NCBI GenBank assembly: GCA_022457065.1
Contig: JAJGBQ010000002.1
Span: 868,001 to 932,000 of the forward strand
From: Curvularia sp. ZM96
Lineage: Eukaryota; Ascomycota; Dothideomycetes; Pleosporales; Pleosporaceae
Length of the DNA: 64,000 nt
Reading direction: 5' to 3'
Below, piece after piece: positions 22,601-31,900 of the stretch. Position numbers and translations under genes: made by a program. The first letter of the stretch is position 1. The number at the start of each line of letters is the position of its first letter. Under the pieces are notes generated by a model. It made no database searches. It was given only the letters and a program-made list of their open reading frames with translations, and was not told the origin of the DNA.

Positions 22601-23811
22601 TTCTCATGCTGGCTCGGCAGCGAAGCAATGTTCGTGTCGAGCAGAATATTACGCTATGCCTCTTACTCAACTGTACGATCTTACAGCGCGGCAGCACCAT
22701 GAAACTCTATAAACGTCGTATATTCAATTACCCGGAGGCGAGGTCCATACTGGAAGCTTAGGGCTGAGGCGAAGCGAATGGCAACAGTGGTTCGATTAAT
22801 GTACATTCATATGTAAGGAGATTGGAGGACGACTTGTTGACCAGGTGTTTCCCCCACTTAAACTTCCCATATGCATTCTGGTACTGGAAACGCAGGGGTA
22901 AAATAAGCAAACGGTTGATGGCAGACCCCGGTTAAACCTCGCAGATTGAATCGGAAGACAATGGAGCGAGGGTTTGGCAGATGGCATATTACCCAATTAA
23001 GCGACCCGCTTACCGAGCCGCCATATTGCAGAATATATTACAACGCGCTAGTCGAGACCGTGTTCTGTAAGCACAGCGCTTCAGTACCTCGGGACTTTGG
23101 ATATGTGTTTTCTTTTTTGTAGGATCTGGAGTACCGCCTACGGCGTCCGTTGCTCGGTTGGTCCTTGTTGTTATGTACCTATGTACCACCCCGCATCACC
23201 TGACCAGTAACCTTTCACCCCACACCAATGGTTGTATGGCCGGAACACGGCCGACGGTTATTTTTAAGCGCTGCAGCAGACGGCACAGCACTATGATGCA
23301 GGTCCAGAGCTTGGTTGTGGAGATCATGTCAATCTACCTGCGATTGAAGCTTTTCGTATCGTTACTATAATGCTTCACTGCGCCTTTCTAGGGTCCTGGT
23401 GCATACGCCACCATTCAAGACGCTGGTACTGCTGCAGAGCACATACTACAAACGCTGATCATGGCTAGAATCCGTGTAAATTTTCACTTCATCCTCAGTT
23501 CCTCTTGGTCATAGACTCGTATCCGGCAATCCTGCTCTAGTCACGTTTCCAGTGGTCTCGATCCTTCAATCTAACGAGCATCTCGAAGAACCTGGTCCAG
23601 TATTAAGAACATGGTAGTCTTAATACCGATAACTCTGGGTCTGAACCTAAAATTGGATACTATACCTGGTCATTCAGAGGCCACGCTGCCTCCAGTCGTT
23701 CATATTGGTAGTTCTGGATTCGGTATCGAAGCGGAGAAACAGGGTGCCTGAGGAGGAGAACTTTTTGAAGCCGCGGAATTATGGAGCAGTATACCGTGAT
23801 CCGAGACCAGG

Positions 23812-23818
23812 TATAAAG
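23812..23818 (+). promoter_or_regulatory. TATA box of the DUF4360 gene
   Basis: TATAAAG on the plus strand, 119 bp before the ATG at 23937, a spacing very similar to that in the other secreted-protein gene. Confidence 0.6.
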
Positions 23819-23936
23819 ACAACGTTGTTTCCTCGTCCTGGTCTTGACCATCGCAGATCATCCAGCCCTTCACTTCCAACACTCACTTCAGCACGACAGC
23901 TCCCTCGACAATCTTTTTGTCTTTACGATTCTCAAC

Positions 23937-24769
23937 ATGCACGGCAAACTCGCTGCTCTTCTCCTTCCGGTTCTCGCTGCGGCGACTCCAGTGAAGCGTG
24001 GTGATGCTCCCGACCCAAACCAAATCACCATTGTCGACACGACCTACTCTGGTAACGGATGTCCTCAGGGCTCCGTGTCGACCAGTACTTCGACTGACAA
24101 GACTGTGAGTATTTTTCATACATACATAAACAACAATTCCAAGACACTGTGAAAGAAAACGAAATAGAATCAGAATCCGGCATTCTTTCAAACTATCACA
24201 GTCAACTAACATTGTGACTCTATAAGGTCGTAACCTACGGCTTCGACGCTTTCCAAACCTACATCGGTCCCGGCACCGTCCCCGCCGACCGCTCCAAGAA
24301 CTGCCAACTTCACCTGAACCTCAAGTACCCCGGCGGTTTCCAGTACGCGGTTGTGGACGCCACCTACCACGGGTGGGCTCGTCTCGACGAAGGCGTCACG
24401 GGCAGCTTCATCACGACCTACTACTTCAGCCAGGACGCGGGCAAGACGCAAACGACGCGCATGCAAGCCGTCGGCGGTGGCGCCCTCGCCCTCGGCCAGG
24501 TCTACACCAAGACGGATACTGTCGAGACGACGGCCACGATCTGGAGCCCGTGCGGCCAGAACGGTATCTTGAACATTAACAACCGCATTGCCCTCACCAA
24601 CAAGAAGTCGACCCAGGCGGGTGAGATGAGCAATGATGATGCTACCGTTGCTTTTACCCAGCAGCTGCACGTTGCATGGAGGAAGTGCGAGGCTGGAAGC
24701 GGAACCGGTGGCAGCGGCAGTGACACGATTGGCATTGGTAACCCCAATGTTGAGCTCGACTTTGAGTAG
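23937..24769 (+). CDS. Secreted DUF4360 protein
   Basis: Exons 23937-24104 and 24227-24769 flank a 122-bp intron and encode 236 aa. The signal peptide (MHGKLAALLLPVLAAATPV) is followed by a Lys-Arg pair suited to Kex2 cleavage. The mature part is a full DUF4360 domain: ITIVDTTYSGNGCPQGS at the start, VVTYGFDAFQTYIGPG at the splice junction, then CQLHLNLKYPGGFQYAV and the TYYFSQDAG block, ending in a single-cysteine LHVAWRKCEAG tail. The family is known from secreted proteins of ascomycetes and some bacteria; its biochemical role is not established. The gene bounds the right side of a long gene-free stretch whose left side is another secreted-protein gene, a setting often seen for pathogen effectors, which is only suggestive here. 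Confidence 0.93.
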
Positions 24770-25283
24770 ATGGTTTGGTGATTAGGCTGGATGATGGATG
24801 GACTGGGAAGGTGTGAAAGATGGTGGTGGTGGTCATGGTGACATTTTGGGACGTGTATATAGTCAAGTTTGTCGAGTCAATGTCGCTATGAATTTACGCA
24901 TCTATTTTCATGAACACGCTGTGTGTGTTGTCAAGTTAACCACATGCATTGGCAATGCTGCTATGATGCAATCCGAAAAGGCGCTATTGACGATGAAAAA
25001 TATATCCATGCGTCTATCCTTCGTGCGCGTTGTGAGAGAAAAAATGGAAGAGAAACAAAATTTGCACTGGAAGAATAGAAATGCTACAAGCTATGCAACC
25101 TGATAGCCAGTGTTTAACCAAAATCATCGCGGTACGTTGAAATCCCTCGAGTGCCAACAGGTGGCAATCGCACATGTTACTGAAATGAGAATTGGGCAGG
25201 GAGCCCAAAAGATATAAATCTTTTTTGAAAAAGGCATATCATGAACAAAATGCAACTCCAACGTGAGGCCGAAAGCATGAAAA
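24770..25283. other. Convergent intergenic region
   Basis: Contains the 3' UTRs of the DUF4360 gene (+) and the velvet-like gene (-). Nothing else is visible. Confidence 0.5.
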
Positions 25284-26283
25284 CTACCGAGACCGGCGTC
25301 TATCCTGGATCGAGCGCAGGACCTCGAGCCACCCACCATCATCAATATCGTCATCCCCTGTAATTTATGGAGAGAGAAAATCAGGAAGCTGAAGAAAATC
25401 AATAGGTAGCCATCATGTACTTACCGTTGTACGCAGCCACACTTGTGGCTGATCCTCCGCTATTGACGACAACAACGGGGTCACTCTCGACGACGTGCAC
25501 AGCCAATCCATTGCCTGCAGATGCAGCCGGGGGGTCTGAAGAGGAATTCGCAATACGGATGAGAGTGATGCGTATGCGATAAGTACCCACCTGACGGATC
25601 ACAAGCTCTGGGAAGCGCATGTATCCCACGCCGTTTGGGTCCGCCATGTCCATTGAGGCAATACAGCCATCGGCTTCGTCGTCGCTGAAAGGGTGAATGG
25701 TATCGAAGATTCGGCCTGCGAGCAGCGTGTTGAGAACGCTGGGGTCTGGCGAATCAGACGAGCCGGAACCAGGTGCCAGAGCGGCGACAGCGACGAGGTT
25801 GGCCGACTCAGCAATGGCATCATCAGCGTCAGCGTTGGTGGTTTTTAACCGCACAATAACTGAGCCAGGCATGGTTTGTCCCACGTGGGCAGTGCGTGGC
25901 GGCTGCACCACGATATCCATAGCGTACCGAATCTCGTCTCGTGACAGAGATGTTGGGCCTGATCTTGAATTTTCCGATGCACGAGCGCCTCCAGAGTGAT
26001 GTCTTGAGCGAACAGATGTGCTCCCCAACTGCCTCGGCCTTGCAACGTCAGCCATGGAGGATGCGGCGTCAGGTACCCGATGGCCAGATTGTCCGTTGAG
26101 TAACTGGGCAATACGGGCAGATCTTCTAAGCGAGATTTGGCTGTTGCTATTGCGTTGAGTGACGTTGCCAGACGTAGATCGGGCTCGTGAGGCTGAAGTT
26201 GAGTTGGATGTAGTTCCCCTGAATGCGGCGGCTCGGTTAGGGTTCTGTTCTCTACCTCGTCCTCGTCGTGAACCCCTTGGCAT
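25284..26283 (-). CDS. Divergent velvet-domain-like protein (310 aa)
   Basis: Exons 26283-25425 and 25357-25284 with a 66-bp intron; the second exon adds the acidic tail DDDIDDGGWLEVLRSIQDRRRSR. The ATG at 26283 is used because the longer frame begins with a TTG. Residues 1-115 are basic and Ser/Arg-rich (RGSRRGRGREQ), likely disordered with nuclear targeting. Residues about 120-250 look like a velvet domain: YAMDIVVQPPRTAHVG corresponds to the opening 'l.v.QQP..AR', and GYMRFPELVIRQVGTYRIRITL to the closing 'F.F.dlsvr..G.yrlrf.L' strand pair. Velvet proteins (VeA, VelB, VosA, VelC) are fungal DNA-binding regulators linking development and metabolism. The usual PPPIVQL core is replaced by PGSVIVRL, so this is not one of the four canonical members. 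Family assignment is by eye only. Confidence 0.75.
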
Positions 26284-29200
26284 CTGACGGAGGTTCAAGC
26301 TGTTTTGCTTAGCAGAGTTTCATGGAATAACTTCGACCAAGCCGATATCAGCTCTGATATAATGGTAGAGGACAGGCGTTGGGGGGTTGGGGTTAGATAA
26401 GGACCAAGAAAAAAAAGCACAATGTGGCTCGGTAATGACAGCAGGTAATGACAGACAAGGAATGGCAACCAACGGTGACGCCATGGAGCTACTACCAGGC
26501 GATGCCGGATCGTGAAGATATAGGAAATGAAGTCAGGCCACGAGTCAGACATGTCATCCAGCTCGTATTGTGGAGGGCATACAGCCGGCCCTCGCTCATG
26601 ACGACAGTGGTTCAGCAAGCGTGACGAAAGCGTAACCACTGAGCCCTTTAATCTCATAGACAGGACCTGTAGAGCAACAAGAACAACGACGAGCAATAAT
26701 GAGGCAGAATATAGGCCGAGATGATGCGGGCAGGGTCTCCGTGTGGGCCCGCCCGAGCCCCACGCGCGGGCAGGTTCGGTGGGGAGGGGGAGAGAGGTGT
26801 CTGGCCCAAAAGGGAGCCGTTGTCCATGCGGCGGCCGTGAAGAGACAGGTGGGCGTCCAAAGTGGACGACCCAAGCAGAAGTGAGGGTGCGGAGGATGTG
26901 GTGGAAGTGCAGCAGAGGGCGTTGCAGGTAAATTGACGAATGTGATGCGTCGCACGAACCCAGCCGGCCATGTGGGCGACAGGGATGGCGAGTCGGGGGC
27001 ATGGGAAGGCAGGAACGGCTCAGGCAAGCGAAATGAACTGCTCACCTTCTGGCTCGTCGCACCTGCTCTGCCTTATCGTCGGGAAGGCACGCAGGCGCGT
27101 TTAGCTGCTGGTTGCTCTTGCTTCCCCGGTTTTGCCTCGGGCCCGTTACACAATGCCGTTGGTGAATTACGCTCAAGTATGGCCGTCGAGACGCCTTGGA
27201 CGTGATGCCTGGATGCCTTGCTGCGACACGCCCGCCGTGATGGTACGTACGCAGCTGCAAGGGCGCTGTTTCGGAACCAATGTCCTGCTTGGATACATCA
27301 GCCATGCGTTGCCCTCGAGGCCTTCATGTTCAGCGGCACGTACTATGTGAGATCCAGTGCATGCAGATCGAGCCAAGTGTATACAGCGGAACTCGGCGAT
27401 TCCGTGAGCCGCCGGTGATGAAGGACGACGAGAGGGGCCGTGGCTCGGTTGGCAGAGCAGTCGAAGAGCAATGCCCGTGAGTGCAAGACGGTGAATAGGC
27501 CGTCTTATACAGAGCTCTCACGTGCAGCAACCGTCTACATGCTTCTTGCCTCTTGGAGTGAGTTGCAGCTGCCCCTTCTGGCTTGCCGCCTGCTTCCTTC
27601 CCTTTTGTCGGCCTAGGAAAGCTCACCTCCCCCGTACCTACTGCGCGTCTGTCTAGTGCAGCCACCATCTGCCATGTCGGCCGTCGAGTGCAACCATCTC
27701 AACATGGCCTGCCACGGTTCCTAGCGTCATCTCCGATTGCCGATCCCACTCCACCTCGACGGGACTATCAGCTACCGAGCCGTCGTCTTGGATTGAACCC
27801 AGCGTCCCGTAGAACGCCGTCCACCTGCTTCTTCACACCATCTCAGCGACATCAAAACCACGCAGACATCGTGCTTCTACACGCCTCACCGGCAAAATTG
27901 ACGGCTTCAGGCAGCTGCTACATGGCATTCTGGCTGACTCGATCACTCTACAGGACAATCCTTACGTCAGATGCTGCAGCCTTCCTGTTGCGCCGCTGCG
28001 AATCTCGTTACGCACACCGCATCTGCATCAACTCGACGGCTTTGGGCCCCAGGTCCATGTCGACTTCCGAATCCACTGATCAACGACCTACCTCTTTTGT
28101 CAGTTGACCTTTTGTTAGCTTGTGTAACCTCCAAGTGGTCCATCATCACTGGTGCACTTACTGGTTCAGCTTCCTCCGAACCCCTGCCCCAAGTTTTGCC
28201 TTCGACTGAAGCCTACAAACTCGACTTGACTTGACAATCCATTGGTGAGGCCAACCAGAAGACGCACACACTAGGTCACCTTGGAGTTTCTGGACTTGGT
28301 TTGTTCGACATCAGAGCATGTTTGCGAACATGGGAACATGGCAAGGATAACCTTGCTTTGTCCTACACTTATCTCCTAGGAGAAACCGTACTGGATTCAC
28401 GCAGGAAAAGGCGGTGATGCATTTGCAGAAACTCAATGCAACAACTGACATCCTACGAGTGAGCCCACTTGCTATTTGATCGCTAGGTACATATCGGCGC
28501 TGAAATCCCGATGGTCCCACTCTTGTCTGGCCGTGTCGAGATACCTGCATATATCTCCACTCGCCTCCCCTTTTCAACACCCTGAAACTCTTGTCAGGCG
28601 CTTCTGGATACCTAATTCAGCATTATCCTTTCAGCCCGAGCCCTCTGTATCGAGTAATGGATAAACTCAATGCGCCTCGCTAACAGGACGCTCACTTCAG
28701 TAAACCACCCTTTGCACATGGAATCGGTTCTTAATTCATCTCCTAGCAGCATCGTCCACCAGAGTGATCGCTCGGAGGCAATACTCACATGGATTGCCAC
28801 GTTGTCTGCAAAGAGCAAGTTTCCCGAGTCATGGGGTACCCGCATAGTTGTTGTGGGTACAAACCAAGATCGTGAGCCTCACTCTGGTCGCATTTGCCTA
28901 AAAACGTAAGTATCTGTTTAACCATGGTATTGGAAGCGAATCTAGTACCGGATTAGACAAACCCATGGCCAGGGAATGCGACGATATCTTGGAACGTGGT
29001 GGAGTGCAGAAATTAATCGATGGTATCACGTTGTACAAGCCGCTACCCTCTCTGATACAACCCGGACCCTGCAACTTGGCTGTGGCATTCCGGTGATTTT
29101 CATACTTCTCAACTGGTAAAGCTGATAGTCCATCAGTGTTCAGCTGTGCTTGCGTTGAATCTGGCCATGTGCCTTCTCCATGCACAATAGCAAAAGAGGA

Positions 29201-30298
29201 ACCACTAGAATCCGGAAAGGCTAGGCACAGTGCACGCAAATAGTTTATTCTTGTCGACCAAATCATATCGCCCTGAAGGAACGTGATCCAGTGGAGACAC
29301 AAAGCCGGTTCGCACTCAGCCGCATGTACTGCTAACAGTCTGGCCTAGCAGTCACAGTTACCCTGACTCTTCAACTTTCGACCTAGCAAGATGTCACTTT
29401 GCAGTCTTGATTGGTCAGATACTTTTCTGAAGCTTAACAGCACCCATCGCCGATGGTGGTTGCTTTGTGATCTTGCGAACCTGCTCATATGTACAAAGTA
29501 AAGACAGATGTTCAGGATCTCAGCATTGGCATCTTTTCACCCCCATGGCTCTGGATGAACTACCACCGGCTCCCCTGACCTTCATCGTTGCGTTATTCCA
29601 GCCTTTGTTTAACACATGCACCCACCAGCTTCATTGTAATTTTGACAAACCGCAGTCACAAATCGGTCATTGGGAGCCCGTATTTTGGGATCAACATCAG
29701 CTCCATCAGGGAGGGCATTGCACGGATTGACAGCTACTTGCGGCAAAAACGAGAAAAGGACTAATGATGTGACTGGTGTGCGGCGTTATGTCCCTGTTAG
29801 TAGATGGTGGCAATTATTGGGGAACTTGTGACGAGGCTTGCAGAGGCTTTGGGTATCACACTGTGTGCAGGATCGTGCTGCGCCACCGAGCGCCTTCAGG
29901 CTGTCAGGGCGCCATGTCAGGAGAATCCATTTGTCCGCCTGCTTTTCAGAGCTACAATCAAATACGCTACGAACCTCGAAAAGAAGAAGGGCAGGTTTTC
30001 CTATGTTCTTATGATTTTCTTGGAAATGATTAGCAGCGTCCTCTGCATACCTGAACATTCATGTCACGTGTATTGCTACCCCTTTCGACCCATCTTCCCA
30101 GCCACCACCACTGACGTCATACTGGACACGATGACTAGATAAAAAAGCACAAAAGCACACTATATCGAGCTCCTCGTCTAATGCGCGGCATGTGCCGCTC
30201 AGTACTGGTTCTGTGCAGAACTATTATACCCAAATGCCAGATAGGGCCTAGCGGGCACGTGACCTCAAATGAAAAAAGTCCAAAAAAAACAGACAAAA
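26284..30298. other. 4-kb gene-poor region
   Basis: Begins with the upstream region of the velvet-like gene (GC-rich, pyrimidine-rich on the minus strand). Open frames of 235 (26295-27002, -) and 174 codons (27583-28107, +) show low-complexity or random composition and no domain. No transposon ends or RNA genes were recognised before the 5S gene. Confidence 0.45.
30282..30289 (-). terminator. RNA polymerase III T-run after the 5S gene
   Basis: Downstream of the 5S gene on the minus strand is a short T4-5 run abutting its 3' end and then eight consecutive T (30289-30282), a standard Pol III termination signal. Confidence 0.75.
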
Positions 30299-30418
30299 AC
30301 ATACGACAGCGGGGATTCGCCAGTGGTCACCCACCTGACTACTAGTCCGCCGGTCTTCAGCTTAAGTACCGGAGATCGAACGGGATCCGCTGAATGTCTG
30401 AAGCCTATGGTCGTATGT
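30299..30418 (-). rRNA. 5S ribosomal RNA, dispersed copy (120 nt)
   Basis: Read on the minus strand it begins ACATACGACCATAGG and ends GTCGTATGT, so helix I closes perfectly. The invariant GTACTTAAG, the AGTAGTCAGGTGGGTGACC region (loop E and helix IV) and GCGAATCCC are all in place. Helix II is CTTCAG/CTGAAG, where the Neurospora/Aspergillus type has GTGTGG/CCACAC: both strands changed together, which argues for selection and against a decayed copy. Helix III is also altered yet still pairs (CGGA/TCCG). A T-run follows. In filamentous ascomycetes 5S genes are scattered singly rather than placed in the rDNA repeat, as here; they are transcribed by Pol III with TFIIIA. Confidence 0.93.
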
Positions 30419-31552
30419 ACTAGATATTCCCGTTCTAGTTATCCAAGTAGAGCTATGTCGCAGACTCCCTTGTGAGGATGAGGGTAACTGTCACGTGTGT
30501 GCCTTAGTCATCCAAAAGTGTCTATGCGCAGACCTGTATACTTATGCACGAACAGACGATACTTTTGCACCCTCATTTCATCTCGAACGTTTACGGGCGT
30601 GGTTGCGGAGTTCTTTGCAGACACTTAGTAATATAAAGATAGTTGAAAAAAGTTGGCTATGCAGGGCACACTTTTTGGTGATCAACAAACGTAATACAAG
30701 CGTCCCGAGCAGGCACATATCTAGGCAGCATTTATGCACTGTCAGGATGTGTGCTGGCGCATACGATGCGTCATGGAGTTGGACTCATAGAGCTACAAGC
30801 ATTATCCAGAGCACTGAACGGCAGAATGACACAAGGAAATTGCACACATGTTACTTTGAACTAGACACTCATGATCGGAACTATATCTTAACAGACCAGG
30901 AAAAAAATCCAGAAGGATAACCCAGTTGCAAGCGTGTTCGGTTATTTGCTTCGATTCTAAGTTGGAGCGCCATCATAATTTCAGTAAGCATTACGAGACA
31001 GCATACCATGAAGAAGAAAAAATGGGGTCAGGTGAACCACGGCGCAAGTAAAACATGCACGTCGATACTCTATGACTCCTTCTCGAAAACGCATCCTTGC
31101 AAAGAGCTTAGAACAGGATTTAGCTGGCAGGATACATGGACAAATCGCACATGGGAAAGAAACTCAATGGAATCGACATGAGATAAAGAGGCGCGTTGCC
31201 ATGCGCCTGCCCAGTTTCACCTGACATAGCCGGTATGCGGTCGCTCAGCCCTCTACATGATGTGCTTCGTCGCTAGGGCGAAATGTATCGATTGCTGGAT
31301 CTAGTATATGATAGTCTGGTATCTTATGCGCACGCCAGAATGTAGCGGCACAAGAGCTGGATTGCGTGAAGCGTGCCGAATCGCGCCTCATGGCAATGTT
31401 GTGGCACTCTGTATGCAGGTAATCAAATAAAATATACAGTGGCGTCTAAGATTCAGGTAACCCATGTCCAATGGTCCATCACTGTCGTCACGCGAGTGAC
31501 AGCCTCATCTGGTGCTCATTGATACAAGCAAAACGTAGCGATCTATACAAGA
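30419..31552. other. Intergenic
   Basis: Space between the 5S gene and the arginyl-tRNA synthetase leader. One 141-codon plus frame (30495-30920) shows no features. An ATATCTAGT stretch lies directly upstream of the 5S start, comparable to the TATA-like element known before Neurospora 5S genes. Confidence 0.45.
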
Positions 31553-31610
31553 TGGAGGGGCAAACTGCGCTAGTCCCAACCGGGCGTTAGCGCAATGAAT
31601 TGCCCCTCCA
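31553..31610. repeat. Imperfect inverted repeat (hairpin) in the ArgRS leader/promoter
   Basis: Outer arms TGGAGGGGCAA (31553-31563) and TTGCCCCTCCA (31600-31610) are perfect 11-bp complements. Inner arms TGCGCTA (31566-31572) and TAGCGCA (31588-31594) are perfect 7-bp complements, leaving a 15-nt loop and small internal bulges (2 and 5 nt). It ends 72 bp before the mitochondrial-form ATG and contains the upstream ATG at 31595. It could act as a DNA palindrome or as an RNA stem if transcribed. Confidence 0.7.
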
Positions 31611-31900
31611 AAATTTTAGTTAGCGCGTTCTCATTGCAACCCTCTGGAACCATTGACGCATCGCAGCTACCCCACATTTGGAATGCAGCAAAGCCTTACG
31701 AATATTTGTCGCGCCAGACTTTTAAATTTTTCTACCACTCATTTGACAAGGCCGCTGGTGACTTGCTCCTCTCCTTTGACTCAGACACTTTTGTCACACA
31801 CCGGCCCCAAGCGTGCTTCTACCCTGCGCGCATTCTCCTCTCAAGTACGACTCCGCACCCAATTCGCACCACACTCGTACACGAGACCTACTGCATTTAA
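31595..31900 (+). other. Upstream ORF overlapping the ArgRS presequence
   Basis: ATG at 31595 (G at -3) opens a 101-codon frame that is +1 relative to the synthetase, overlaps the mitochondrial start at 31683 and stops at 31900, 119 nt before the cytosolic start at 32019. It has no protein signature; it matters only as a possible control element if the transcript starts upstream of it. Confidence 0.4.

Larger units (their letters stand above)
19499..23936. other. 4.4-kb gene-free stretch between two secreted-protein genes
   Basis: No open frame here exceeds 160 codons and none resembles a known protein. I see no transposase or reverse-transcriptase remnants and no obvious terminal repeats. 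Short AGCCGA/TCGGCT elements recur near 20140-20200 and 20470-20510. The right end (23700-23936) is the promoter of the DUF4360 gene. Confidence 0.5.

Noticed and set aside
26295..27002. 235-codon minus frame just upstream of the velvet-like gene
   Set aside because: Low-complexity Pro/Arg/Leu composition in a GC- and pyrimidine-rich promoter region, overlapping the neighbouring frame by 4 nt; no domain.
27440..27500. D-arm-like GGCTCGGTTGGCAGAGC, possible tRNA
   Set aside because: No T arm, anticodon stem or acceptor stem can be paired around it.
27583..28107. 174-codon plus frame
   Set aside because: Ser/Pro/Arg-rich, featureless, in gene-poor DNA.
31653..31682. N-terminal extension of ArgRS to 31653
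   Set aside because: That codon is TTG; the first in-frame ATG is 31683.
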